Source of the DNA: Malus domestica
Taxonomy: Eukaryota; Streptophyta; Magnoliopsida; Rosales; Rosaceae
DNA length: 64,000 bases
Reading direction: 5' to 3'
Assembly (NCBI RefSeq): GCF_042453785.1
Contig: NC_091664.1
Location: forward strand, 1,851,001 to 1,915,000
Notes under the pieces: generated by a model
Database searches by the model: none
Seen by the model: the letters and a program-made list of their open reading frames with translations, nothing else
What the model was told of the DNA's origin: nothing
Shown here: positions 11,601 to 21,435 of the stretch, piece after piece
Numbering within the stretch: position 1 is the first letter of the stretch
How the letters are laid out: each line of letters opens with the position of its first letter
Translations under genes and position numbers: made by a program

Positions 11601-12209
11601 AGTTGCCAGATTCAGATTGCGAAAATCGGTACAGATGCGCAGTGCCCCATTTTTCTTTAATACAGGAACGATATTTGCCAACCATTCGACATATCGAGCT
11701 GTTCGAATGAATCCGGCTTTCAAAAGCCGAACTAGTTCGTCCTTAACACTGAGTTGTACTTCGGTCGAGAATCGACGAGGTGGCTGACGGAAAGGTTTAA
11801 ATCCGGGCTTAATACGTAATTCATGCTCGACCAGAGTACGATCTAAGCCGGGCATTTCATGATAACTCCAAGCAAAACAATCTTTGAATTCCGTAAGCAA
11901 GGTACGAAACTCGTCTTTCATTTGTTGGGGAAGTAACGCACTAATAAACAAAAGCCGTGGGTCATCGGCCGTCCCAACATTAATCTCTTCTAAAGGGTCC
12001 TTAACAAGGGGCCGATGATCTTCGAGCTGGGCCGGGGCGGCTCGAATTTTATCAAAAGATAATACAGGCCCATTATCTCCCTCAGCAAGGAACTCGACGA
12101 GGTTGACGCCCGAATTTGGTTGTTTAGATATCGTATACCAATGGGCCAGCAGTCGTTCCATAGTAAATGAAACCGCGGCCCTGCGTGCTTCCCGATCGGT
12201 GTCAAACAT
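8634..12209 (-). CDS. pol: Pol: RT, RNase H, second RNase H, integrase
   Basis: A 1191-residue open frame starts at an ATG (12207-12209). RT spans roughly 130-400 with the catalytic YIDD at 294-297. The RT-linked RNase H follows (about 425-560), with LSRNLNPPEINYS visible. A second RNase H domain (583-708) has D589, E629 and D651 as likely catalytic residues; this duplication marks the Tat lineage. Integrase has an HHCC zinc site (H831, H838, C869, C872) and a DDE triad D901, D963, E999 with 35 residues between the last two. No premature stop is seen, so the enzyme may be functional. The ATG lies inside ATGTTTGA, where the TGA ends the upstream protease frame, giving an 8-base overlap in another frame. 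Expression by frameshift or reinitiation is an inference. Confidence 0.93.
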   Translation of the reverse strand: MFDTDREARRAAVSFTMERLLAHWYTISKQPNSGVNLVEFLAEGDNGPVLSFDKIRAAPAQLEDHRPLVKDPLEEINVGTADDPRLLFISALLPQQMKDEFRTLLTEFKDCFAWSYHEMPGLDRTLVEHELRIKPGFKPFRQPPRRFSTEVQLSVKDELVRLLKAGFIRTARYVEWLANIVPVLKKNGALRICTDFRNLNLATPKDEYTMPISDLLIDAAANHAILSFMDGHAGYNQIFIAEADVHKTAFRCPGALGTYEWVVMPFGLKNAGATYQRAMNTIFHDLIGTIVEVYIDDVVVKSKRRRTHLDDLRQAFLRMRQHNLKMNPAKCAFGVSAGNFLGFLVHHRGIEVDENKARAIISAPPPTTKKQLQSLLGKINFLRRFIANSAGKMKAFSTLLKLKNSKTFAWTTEHQAAFTQIKVSLTTPPVLVPPRRGKPLKLYISAAEESIGCLLAQDNDAGREQAIFYLSRNLNPPEINYSAVEKLCLAVFFAASKLRHYMLPSVTQVIAQTDVIRYMLTRPIVKGRIGKWTMALSEFSLQYVPQKAVKGQALADFLAHHPSPYGFGDTDVEIGMVEARDNYWTMYFDGSSTSSSAGVGVVIQSPNHDRWYFSLKLDFDCTNNQAEYEALIIGLGLLYDLRVTRALVLGDSELVINQLNGSFRCMSCTLAPYHMVASYLAESFDSITFEHVSRIHNTDADELAQIASGAQLLRGKLGREIPVLRQLYPALVNQQIFRRDDVIRTRVMSLPSLLDRQDTIEVYTVEATPDDWRKPIMQYLDNPSGKHSRKTRVHATNYVTYQNELYRKGEDGLLLLCLGPQEGARAISEVHEGVCGAHQSGRKMRWLLRRHGYFWPRILKDCIEFARGCIQCQIHGPVQRVPTESLHSVIKPWPFRGWAMDVIGKITPTSGAAKHAWIIVATDYFTKWVEAKSYAELTSKEVWDFVEEHIVTRFGVPKTIITDNGTIFTAERFKEYTANLKIRLEQSTPYYPQANGQAEASNKVLIGIIEKIIKERPGMWHLKLNEALWAYRTLPRSATATTPYALTYGHDAVLPVELSINSLRLIKQSSLFSAEYNQSMRQELEDLEEARLDAYNLLVAQKQIAERAYNQKVRQKTFGDGELVWQTVLPVGLKDPRFGKWSPNWEGSFIVHKVYGKGAYHLKDRTGVVHRLPINGKFLKKYYPVTWEMRE

Positions 12210-14133
12210 CAGCTTCGGGGAGGAAGTTAGCTAATCCGAGTCTCGCCGAATCCTGCTGGACAGTCTCGGCGCCAACCTCGATAGCTTTCTGAACGGAAAT
12301 CTGAGTCGGCTGTCCCTCTTCATTGAAGCCTTGCAAAGTAATGTAGCCGACGTGATCGTCATAATACCGTGCTTGGATCATGTTAGCTTCGAAGGGCTGG
12401 CTATCGGCCGGATGAACAGTGACCGATTTGCCGTCCCAAAAGACAAGCACTTGGTACAATGATGAAGGAATACAACTGGTTTGATGAATCCAATCTCGGC
12501 CGAGCAGTGCATTATACTCGGTTTTGGAATCAACCACGAAAAAGGCGGTCATATGGGTGCGACCGACAATATTTACAGTTAACGGTAGTACACCTTTGGT
12601 ATGGGATTTGTCACCGACAAAACTACTCATTGTGATTCCTGACGGAATAAGCTCGTCATTTGAACGGCGCAAGGCCTTCATGATGTTCAGAGGCATGATA
12701 TTAACGGTAGCTCCACAGTCGACAAAAACTTTAGAAACTGGATATCCCTCGATGTGGGCCGTCACATACAGTGGCTTCAAATGGTGAAGCTTGGCCGACG
12801 ATGTACGAGGGAACAATTCGGCCAAAGCGGCCTTTAGACTATCATCTTTTGCTGTTGACTCGCCTTCAGCAATCGATACAAAATCAACATGGCCGGGTTC
12901 CTCGGCAACCACATCTCCATTAAGGAAATTTGGTTGAGCCGTGCTTGATTGAAAATCGGCAGGTAACACATGGACCATACTGATTTCCATATTATCCAGG
13001 ACTGAAGGGCCCATCTGGTCAAGACCCCCCTCGTTCGGTTGGTCGGCGATTACGGACTCAGTTGTCGTCAGAGTCAGACAACGAGACTCTTCTGTCCCTT
13101 CTTCAATGACGTCACTCGGCGGAGCTGCTTCGGCGACTTGTTGGTTCTGCGTGACCGCCTCAGGTAAGGTTGAGATTGACAATGAACTTGGGATCAGGAC
13201 CTGAACCTGCTCCTGGTAATGTAGCCGAACATCCCTAGTGTCGAGATAAGCATCCAGACGGGCAATACGTGCGATTTCATCGGTCGTAAGGCCGAAGAGA
13301 GAAACCGCCGAAAATACTTCAAAGTGATATCGTAAATACTGAAGGTCCTCCAGCGAGAAAGGAAGGTCGGCGACATCGATATCGGTGTACGGGTCGACTT
13401 CAAATCCAAAGACACGAGCTTCTCGTATGTGCTGGAACCTTGCTTTCAATCCTGGATCTGAGGTTTTCTGGATGATCCGCTCAGCATCCGGACAAGTCAG
13501 GACAAGATCAATGGTGTCCTGACATGCCTTCGGCAAACCATACAGATCGTTGGCCGAATGTTTCTTATGAAATTCTCGCATATACTCCAAAGACTCCCCA
13601 AGGAACGGGGGATACAAATTCCGTCGAATTTTGACCAAAGGTTCTTGTATAACTGGCGGGGATAATTTGCTTTCGACCTCTTGCCTGAAATGTTCAAAGC
13701 GTGCCTTCATTTCCCCTGGTCGAATGAGAAGTTTGATCCATTTATCAGCTTCTTCAAACATGGTCTCGACATCTTGATCGACCAGCCGCTTCCCTTGAGC
13801 CAACCCTGTCATAATTGCTGGAAGTGGACGCTCCTCATCAGTGGCAACTGTGTCCTTCGGCCGCCACTTAGGGGTCGAAGTTTCTTGGGCTGCTCGTCGG
13901 CGAGCCATGCAATCTATCCGTTGATGCCGGCGTTTCTGAGATTTGGACAACGCGGTGTAGACGCCCTTCGAAGAATGGTATGTATACCAACGTTGATCTC
14001 TAGGCTCGGGAGGCTTGAAGGTCTTTTGGCTCCGCAATGATCCTGAACTGCTAGAATTACGCTTATAGTAATCATCGTCATAAAATGAAGCATCAAAATC
14101 GAGGCGCCGCCTGACCGGGGGTGTCTCTTCCAT
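12202..14133 (-). CDS. Protease-containing ORF between gag and pol
   Basis: It is 643 residues long. The C-terminal third holds a retropepsin-like aspartic protease around VDCGATVNIM (472-475 is DCGA instead of the usual D-S/T-G-A), followed by a LLGRDWI-like second conserved segment near residue 550. The first 400 residues are charged and of unknown function. The frame is the same as gag: only the gag TAG at 14155-14157 and about seven codons separate them, so stop read-through could fuse the two. The Cys after the catalytic Asp is unusual but not clearly inactivating. Confidence 0.8.
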   Translation of the reverse strand: MEETPPVRRRLDFDASFYDDDYYKRNSSSSGSLRSQKTFKPPEPRDQRWYTYHSSKGVYTALSKSQKRRHQRIDCMARRRAAQETSTPKWRPKDTVATDEERPLPAIMTGLAQGKRLVDQDVETMFEEADKWIKLLIRPGEMKARFEHFRQEVESKLSPPVIQEPLVKIRRNLYPPFLGESLEYMREFHKKHSANDLYGLPKACQDTIDLVLTCPDAERIIQKTSDPGLKARFQHIREARVFGFEVDPYTDIDVADLPFSLEDLQYLRYHFEVFSAVSLFGLTTDEIARIARLDAYLDTRDVRLHYQEQVQVLIPSSLSISTLPEAVTQNQQVAEAAPPSDVIEEGTEESRCLTLTTTESVIADQPNEGGLDQMGPSVLDNMEISMVHVLPADFQSSTAQPNFLNGDVVAEEPGHVDFVSIAEGESTAKDDSLKAALAELFPRTSSAKLHHLKPLYVTAHIEGYPVSKVFVDCGATVNIMPLNIMKALRRSNDELIPSGITMSSFVGDKSHTKGVLPLTVNIVGRTHMTAFFVVDSKTEYNALLGRDWIHQTSCIPSSLYQVLVFWDGKSVTVHPADSQPFEANMIQARYYDDHVGYITLQGFNEEGQPTQISVQKAIEVGAETVQQDSARLGLANFLPEADV

Positions 14134-14154
14134 CCGTACTTTAGGACCGAGCCT

Positions 14155-16146
14155 CTAAAAAACCCCGTGATGTTGGCCTTCATTGGCTACCTTTTGCCGA
14201 GTTACGGCCACAGGTTGCGAAGAGGGCTTCTCCTCTGGTTCACTATCGACCTTCGCTCTACATTTCCTGAACAAAACCGCCGTCCCACTGTCTTCATCGG
14301 TGCTATAATCCATCATAGGTTTGACAATAGCGGGCCCCGTTAAAGCCGTAGGTGGTTTGTTTGAACGAAAATCGGCCATGAACCGTGGCCGAAAATTCTG
14401 ATTCCGTGGGCGTTGCGTCTCAACCACTTCGGCCTTGCCTTTCCCTTTGTCCTTGGGTAGGTACGCGTCGACCATATTTACTGTTGCCGTGGGGAACGGA
14501 TCAGTATCAACACTCATCCTCTTCTCGGGAAACTTCAGTTTGCCATTATCAATCCAGCTTTGGACGTTATCGCGAAATACGACGCAATTGTTTGTCGTGT
14601 GTTTGCTCGAATTGTGGTATTTGCAATACACCTTTCCTTTAAGCTCTTCGGCCTTAGGAATGTTATGACCAGGCCGAAGCTTAATGATTCTTGCTGATAA
14701 CAGTTGGTCAAAAATTACGTCAGCCTTGGTAATATCAAAAGTATAAACCTTTGACGGTTTTAATGTTCCTTCAGTGGCCGAGCGACTTTTGGCTTCTCTA
14801 GAATCAACCTGAGTCAATGCCTTGCAAATGTATGGCTTATCTATCACTATCTCAGCCGCATCCACACTAACGCATTCATCCTCGGTTGATGCATAATTGA
14901 CAGTAGGGTTCTTGTAAATCGTTCCCCGAGTTGGAGTCTTCGAAGTCTTTTCCTCGCGGAGCAAATAATCATACTGCTCGACATGTTGGGCTAATTCGTA
15001 CATATCCCGAAAATTTGCCCCCAAGAATTTCTTTTTGTATTCAACGTCGAGGCCGTTCAAAGCAAGCCTGACAAATTCGACTTCGGGTAAAGGCACTCGG
15101 CACCAATTCCTAGCTGATTTGAACCTGGTAAGATAATCCATTGGTGACTCATCAGATGCTTGAGCCATCCGTGCTAATGAAGAGACTGACATCTCCATCC
15201 CCGGCCGATAAAACTGCTCGTGGAATTTCTCGACCAACTCCTCCCAGTTTTGGACGGAATTAGAAGGAAGATTGATGTACCAGGCAAATGCCGAGCCGGT
15301 CAATGAAAAGTTGAACAGCCGTAACTTATGGAAATCACTATTAACATCTCCGCATTGCGCGGTGAAACGAGCCACGTGTTCCAACGAAGACAGGGACGAT
15401 TCACCGGTAAAAAGACTAAAATCTGGGATCTTGAAACCCTTCGGGTATCCAAACGTTTCTACGTAAGCTGGGTACGGGTGAATAAACTTGGGAAACTTCG
15501 GCCCTTTCTTCATGGCCGAGTCGATCATCCGCTGAACTTCGGTCATATCAACAGGTGTTGCTTTGATCCTCTGGTCGATTCCGTCTGACCTACTATTCGA
15601 CCCTCCTCCTTTTTCCAGGTTAATTGGTTTGAGTGGAGCAAGAATAGGCTCGGCCAGTACAATCGGTACCGGGTTATTTCCTGGTGGACACTGTTGGGGA
15701 AGCTCGAAAGGCCTGCTGCCACCAACTTTACTAACTAGCATTTCGAGCAGCCTGGTTTGTCGATCATTGGAACTGAGTATCGCGTCATGCAGCTTGTCAA
15801 TGCCTCGACTAAACGTCTGCTCGACTGACCGAGACTACTCGTCTAGTCGCTTTCGGAGAAACGACCTCGTTGGTGGGTCAGATCCTTCACCACCATCCTC
15901 GTCACACTCCTCTACTATCCCTTCATTGAGAACGCATGTGTTTCTGTTAGGGATTTCTAAACCACGGAGTTGACCGCCGAGATTAACTTCTCTCTCTCGG
16001 CGAGTCGCACTCGTGGACTCAGGTGTCGTAGTGCTAAGGGGATTCTGCGCATGTGGCACACTCTGTTCTATGCTCTGACTCGGCAAATCGGCTGTCGACT
16101 TTCCCATAGCTGTTTTCTTTTTTACCGATCGTGTTTCAATTGGCAT
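14155..16146 (-). CDS. gag: Gag polyprotein, interrupted by an in-frame TAG
   Basis: One reading frame runs from the ATG at 16144-16146 to the TAG at 14155-14157, broken by a single TAG at 15835-15837. A CAG-to-TAG transition is a plausible origin. The upstream part (103 residues) is Ser/Thr-rich and charged. The downstream part has a retrotransposon gag domain (KIPDFSLFTGE, FAWYINLPSNSVQNWEELVEKF and YLTRFKSARNWCR segments). Near its C-terminus is CKYHNSSKHTTNNC, a zinc-knuckle-like C-x2-H-x4-H-x4-C arrangement. Gag coats the RNA and forms the particle. An internal ATG at 15741 could start a shorter gag. As drawn, full-length gag needs read-through. Confidence 0.85.
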
Positions 16147-16189
16147 GAACTTCGTAGTTTAGCACTGGGTCCCACTGGGCGTGCCAAAA
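16147..16189 (-). other. Primer-binding leader of the 15.5 kb element
   Basis: On the minus strand, just after the 5' LTR, the DNA reads TTT, then GGCACGCCCAGTGGGACCC, a TGG-starting primer site. The tRNA is not assigned; it resembles, imperfectly, the 3' end of a lysine tRNA. The same leader follows the 5' LTR of the 3.8 kb element. Confidence 0.7.
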
Positions 16190-17126
16190 TGTTGACCCTA
16201 GAAACTACAAAGCCTACGTGGCGCGCAGGCCGAGTAATTAATGAGCTAACTACGTCATTCGGTGAATGCGGGGCGTGCCAACTCGTCGGCCGAGCTCGGC
16301 CGAGGAGTAAATTTGTTGATGTTGCGTTGGGTCGCGCTACTGACTTCTGCATCTTGCGATTGCGGCCGAGAAAGGAACACGTCTCGGCCTCTTGGGCTCT
16401 CGAACCTGAAGACAAGGTTACTATTCTTACGAAGTTCGATATCAAATTCGGCTTTCAATGTGCCGAATGTAATAACTGTAACACCTCACTTCGCCGAGAA
16501 GGCTGATGAGATGACCTCGACCAATAAGGATTTAGAAACCCTTCTCGACCGAGACTTGGATAGGTAATCAATCGTTCTCGCCGCAGTGCTGTTGATGCCA
16601 ACGGAAGATACTGCGAGACCGACTGACTCTACGGTGACAGAGCTATCTATGCCGACTTAAGATATCACCGGTTGCTTCCACAGTGCTGTTGATGCCAACG
16701 GAAGATGTGTCAGCGAAAAAGGAAAAAGAAAAATCACAAGTTGTGAGAGTTTGCGCAGGGCAATTTTGTATTGATTTGTAGGGGGCTTTCTCTGTTGCTG
16801 AATGTCTTGTATTTATAGTAGCAGAACATCGAGCCCGAGTTCCAATCCTATTCGGACTAGGTTTCCTTCTCCGGATTAACATCCCTTCGATCAGTCCTAT
16901 CTCCGCTAGGACTACGAACCTAGTCCTTAACTGAGCCGGATTCCCTTTCTAGATTATTGATCTCGTCGAAAGTCCCTATTGTACTAAGACTCGACTTGCG
17001 TTCTGATTTAACCGACTTAGGCTTGGAAGCCCATGAGCTGAACGCTCCATGACCCTTTCGCCGCACGGCTTCTCGGGCCGAGAGTGATTCTACCCTCGGC
17101 CCAAACTATTATTTTGGGCCCAAACA
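16190..17126 (-). repeat. 5' LTR of the 15.5 kb element
   Basis: This 937-bp LTR carries the minus-strand TATA box at 16809-16819, which would drive gag-pol transcription leftward. It has the same internal 26-bp duplicated word as the other LTR. Confidence 0.95.
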
Positions 17127-17131
17127 CTTAC

Positions 17132-17538
17132 ATAAGAAGCCTGCAAATGTTTGAGTCAAGTTGAAGGAGATTTCAAGCTTGAAAATTGCTTTTCCGAAGC
17201 ATATTCGCTACGTTGAGATGTTGAGGCTGGACATTTTGCGGGGCATTGCTCTCTTTCTAGATGTCGACTTCGGTCATGTTTACGCTTGGTTGCGGTTGGA
17301 AGATAACGTTCAACAATTAGCAATGTTTGGCATCAGAAAATCTTAAATTGAAGCGCCGAAGACGTCACTGCATGGTTATGTTCTGCTATGATGATAACCG
17401 AAAGATTTAAGCTAAAACCTCTCACTTACAAGTAAAGAGAAATACTAGTCCAGAGTTGAATAGGTTTTAATTGAAAATCTTCCCTTTCCTTTTGTCTTTG
17501 TCATCCACTCATAATACCTATAAGTCTTCCTCTCAAGA
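17132..17538. other. Right half of the interrupted flank, with SINE-like fragment
   Basis: This continues the sequence left of 1650. At about 17398-17450 a short minus-strand tRNA-like SINE head is visible ('CTCTCACTTACAAGT' and 'ATACTAGTCC' are box-like), related to the SINE at 33820-33975. No intact gene is recognised. Confidence 0.4.
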
Positions 17539-17543
17539 GAATA

Positions 17544-19861
17544 TGTAACAACCCGTCTTGATTATTTTTACGGATTTTGGAACGAGGGCATTATGAACTT
17601 TTCACGGGTGAAAGATATTTTCAGGAGTTTCTTTTGGGGCTTTAAATTGTGAGCCCGGTGGGACCCACTTGCTTTTTGGTCCCCCGATCTCCTTTCTTTT
17701 TTGGTTGCCACGTGGCTTTCCATCTTTCTCTTTCTCTCTCATTCTCTCATTCTCTCCCTCACTTTTCTCTCTTCTCTCATCTCCCCTGTGCTCTCCCCTT
17801 TATAGCGACCCACACCCACACACCATACACCTATCTCTCTTCCCCCAAGCACCTCGCACAACACATAAGAAACAACTTAGGCATTGGGGGGTGTTGGTGA
17901 AGGTTGAATCAAGAAAACGACTCGATGAGGTAGTTTCCAGAATTTTCGACGAGCTTGACGGCTTCGAGCCGATTTCCCACCAACCTCAGCCACCACTTGT
18001 GAAACAAAAGGTAAAATCCTAATCTACACTCGTTAAGCTTCATTTTGGTAGGTAGATCGTATCATAGGGTTGTGTATCGGAGTTGAACGGAGCTTAGGAA
18101 GCTCCAGCTTCCTCCTTCACGAATTCGGCCAGAAAACCGGGTCAACCCGACCTAATAGCCCTGAACCCAGACCCATTGAACCCAGGCCTTCGGCCCAAAG
18201 AACCCAAGCCCAAACCCTAAGGAGCCTAGCTATTTTGCGTGAGCCCAAAACCCAAATGGAACCCCATCCTTTGGGCTATGGAACCAGGCCAGTTGTGAAG
18301 CCCAAGCCCATTGAACTAAACCCTAAAACCTATTAGGCCCAAGCTCAGGAACTAAGCCCAGACTCAGACCTGGATCTGTGTCACATCCCGGCCCGGGGCG
18401 GACCACTTCCCGAGCCCGCTCCACCACGGTAGCACGATATTGTCCGCTTTGGGCCCCGACCACGCCCTCACGGTTTTGTTTCTGGGAACTCACGAGCAAC
18501 TTCCCAGTGGGTCACCCATCATGAGAGTGCTCTAGCCCCCTTCTCGCTTAACTTCGGAGTTCCAACGGAACCCGAAGCCAGTGAGCTCCCAAAATGCCTC
18601 GTGCTAGGTAGGGATGTGAATATATATTTAAGGATCGCTCCCCTAGGCGATGTGGGATGTTACAATTTGGCCCAACCCAGTCAGATCCTAGGATCTTAGG
18701 TCGCGCGTGGGTACCTGCCTTGGCCGGTGTGTGGAGCATATGAGCCTCTACCGGAGATATTGTGCCTGCGACTTTTCCGGCGAACTTTCTGGCGACCCAT
18801 AATGGCGAGTAGTCCCTTGGGCCGCCACCCCATGGCGGCGCGTGGGGGTCCTCCCTTATGTTTTTCAACTTCCTGAATCTATTTATGACATATGTTTCCT
18901 GAAATTCAATTGTTTGAGTATAGTTTTATTAATTGGACCCTTTATGTGCTTAGGTGCATTTATTATGGCGTTTCCGTCTTCACTAGTTTGCATGGCTCTT
19001 CGACGGTGAAGTATTTGTGAGTGGACCCATTCCAAAATGCATAATTTTGCTATTAGAAATGCATACATGAACAACATGATTTAATGGTTACGTTTTATGA
19101 GTAAATTAGATTTTACTTCTTATGAGATATCATGCTTTACTGAGAATATTTTGGAATACCATGCTTTATCGATTTCATGTTCTTTATAGTATATATAATG
19201 GATGACTACATACTATGAAGATGTTTTGAGATATGATGTTTGCGCTACTAAGCTCCGTTGAGATATATGTACTTATGTTGGAAAGATTATATTAAATGTT
19301 TTTGTGCTTATCTAGTGGTCACTGTTCTGCCTACGGGCATATGTCTTGCCTTCAAGCGATTATGATACCACTATTTAGTACACTATATATGATATATGTT
19401 TTATGAAAGGTTTTATGGCATGCTAGGGTTTTCGGAAAACCTATTATATATTATACTATTGAGTTTTCATAAACTTTGGGGGTTAGTACATTGATGAATA
19501 ACTGTTTCAATATTACTAATATATCAACTTGGTCCACTTATGTTTTGTTTGTGCCCCCTCAGGACATAGAATCGAGGCGTACAATCTCGGCGTCAAAGCA
19601 CTCCACATCGGCATCTTCAATTCTTCTCGATGTAGGACCCATTCATTTGTTCATTCAATTTTATATTATTTCTTTTTAGTGTTCTAAATTAGTTGAATGC
19701 TTTGAACACGGTTCTCATTTGTATATTAATTATATTTAAATTTATAAGTCTTATTTATATTCATTGGTTCTCATGCATATTAGTATGGCTTCATCACCTT
19801 CGGATGTCGGTAAGCACGTGCCTACCCTGATGTTTGGCGGATATCAGGGTCGGACATGTCA
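17544..19861. mobile_element. Solo LTR of a large retrotransposon
   Basis: The sequence begins TGTAACAACCCG and ends GGACATGTCA. It is flanked by the perfect 5-bp duplication GAATA (17539-17543 and 19862-19866). No gag or pol is present inside. The simplest reading is a solo LTR of about 2.0 kb left by recombination and enlarged by a nested Cassandra LTR. The ORFs inside (for example 18070-18336) are Pro-rich and look non-coding. Confidence 0.75.
18379..18664 (-). repeat. Cassandra-type solo LTR with 5S rRNA-like sequence
   Basis: On the minus strand it begins TGTAACATCCCACATCG and ends GGCCGGGATGTGACA. The middle resembles 5S rRNA: CTCCGAAGTTAAGCG, then AGAGCACTC and GGGTGACCCACTGGGAAG. This is the signature of Cassandra TRIM elements, which carry 5S-derived promoters. 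Flanks ATCTG and ATTTG differ by one base, consistent with an old target duplication. It sits inside the larger solo LTR. Confidence 0.85.
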
Positions 19862-19866
19862 GAATA

Positions 19867-20772
19867 TCCAACACCAATATGCACTGTTATTTGTTAAGCA
19901 CCCCCACCCACCTAGCTCTCTCTTGCATATTTTCATTTGGTAAGTGATTTTCACACTTACGTTTACTCCTTTTGCACTTTTGCTCTTGTTTCTATCCCTT
20001 GATACTCTTTCGGTTCATTCAATTCAAAGGTTAAAAAAAAAAAAAAAAAAAAAAAGAGATGTGCATAATAAAAAAAAAGGTGTACGAAAATCATTTTCCC
20101 ATTTTCATTTCTCAATTTACTGATACCCCACTAACTAGTCTACTGTTACTAACCATTTCTGCATCCTTAACCTTTTTCTTTCTAGAACCTGAAATTCATC
20201 AATCTAATCTCTCTTTTGGGGTTTATTGTCTCTCCAAAAGATGAGCAAAGTTGCATTGGAAAAAATGTTTGCACCAGTATGGCCAATCAATCATGCATAA
20301 TATTATCCCTCACACAAGAACATCTATCATTGGAAGATATTTTTTAGTGTGCTGAAACATAGTTCGATACACCAAACGTTGATAATACAATTGTTCAAAG
20401 TTTTTTTTGTACAAATTTCTAATCAATTGTATTATGTCGACACAGTGAAGAACTTCTCCATCATTGAAACTTATAGAAACAAAATAAACCCTAAAATCAG
20501 CAAAATTTACCCCCCTAAAACCAAAATTCATGTAACCAGCACCAATCCCACATTCATAAAAAGGGTAAAAAAAATCAGATCTCCCATTAAAATCATGCTA
20601 TTCATACATGATCTAGTATATAACATTTCAAAACATGGGTTCTCAAATATACAATCACACCCAAAACCCCCCCATCACAATCCAACATCACCAGATTTGA
20701 ATGAAAGCACTTCTAGTTCCATTTATCTCCCAACTAGGGTTCCACATCCTGTAATTATATCGAATTCTGATG
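19867..20772. other. AT-rich intergenic DNA
   Basis: A run of about 24 A lies at 20032-20055. No gene was recognised. The part next to 20773 is probably the 3' UTR of the RALF gene. Confidence 0.5.
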
Positions 20773-21120
20773 TCAATTACCTCTTGCACATCCCGTGATG
20801 ACCTCGCACCCTCTGTTGTACGGATTGGCCGCCACAGCGTGACAGTTGTAGTAGGAAGCCCCTGGTGTTCCACAGGGAACCGAGTCCCTCTTGAGAGTCC
20901 CGTAGCTTATGTACTTCTTCTGCATTGCCAGAATCCTCCTGCTGCTCTCTGACTCCATCTCCGGCTCTGTCAAACACTCCCCAAGGTTCTCGCTGCAGCC
21001 ACTTCTTCCCGCCATGGCAGCCTCGATTCCGCTCCCTTTGAGTGAAACCCCATTGCAGATTGGGAAGTGGGTGTGGATTACAAGGAGGGATACGTAGAAA
21101 ATTATAGTGGGTTTGGGCAT
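20773..21120 (-). CDS. RALF-like peptide precursor
   Basis: It encodes 115 residues from the ATG at 21118-21120, chosen because a hydrophobic signal peptide follows at once (residues 1-23); a longer upstream frame adds only low-complexity sequence. The propeptide has the dibasic S1P-type cleavage site RRIL at 61-64. The mature peptide carries YISY at 70-73 and four cysteines (83, 93, 105, 111) in the RALF spacing, with the PYNRGC segment. RALF peptides are secreted, alkalinise the apoplast and bind CrRLK1L/FERONIA-type receptors with LLG co-receptors. Length and motifs are typical of the canonical RALF1/22/33-like group. It is intronless, as usual for the family. Confidence 0.93.
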   Translation of the reverse strand: MPKPTIIFYVSLLVIHTHFPICNGVSLKGSGIEAAMAGRSGCSENLGECLTEPEMESESSRRILAMQKKYISYGTLKRDSVPCGTPGASYYNCHAVAANPYNRGCEVITGCARGN

Positions 21121-21435
21121 TTTTTCCTTCTTTTTGTTTTTTTGTTTTGTGGGTTCTTTGTTTTTGTGGATGGTCGTTGGACTGTGGAAGGAAAGGAAAG
21201 GAAAGCAAAGCAAAGTGAGATTCAAGTGGTTGGAGGGTTCATTAAATGGGCTATGAGACATGATCATGGTTTTAGCATAGACATGTCATGTGGGACGAAG
21301 GAATTAATGGCGATTCAATATCTCGTGAACCCACTCTATTAATTTATTGGGTATTGCATTTAGATTCCGCACCGCACAATCTAAAACTGAAGTACAACGT
21401 GTATTAGATCAACAGAACGTTACTCAAAGATAGAT

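Larger units (their letters stand above)
1650..17126 (-). mobile_element. Ty3/gypsy LTR retrotransposon, Tat-type, with antisense PMD gene
   Basis: Two 937-bp LTRs (1650-2586 and 16190-17126) start TG and end CA. They are flanked by a perfect 5-bp target duplication CTTAC (1645-1649 and 17127-17131). About 14 differences between the LTRs were counted by eye (about 1.5%), so the insertion is fairly young. The element is read on the minus strand: the 5' LTR is at the right, then a primer-binding leader, gag, protease and pol. Between pol and the 3' LTR a host-like plant-mobile-domain gene runs on the plus strand, tail-to-tail with pol. The order RT, RNase H, second RNase H, integrase is the hallmark of the Tat lineage. 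Breaks are stop codons in gag and multiple lesions in the antisense gene. The pol ORF is open. Confidence 0.95.

Noticed and set aside
9147..15588. Plus-strand ORFs across 9147-15588
   Set aside because: They are antisense shadows of the minus-strand gag-pol frames.
18070..18336. Pro-rich 88-residue ORF in the solo LTR
   Set aside because: The residues are a low-complexity string of RPxP repeats with no family support.
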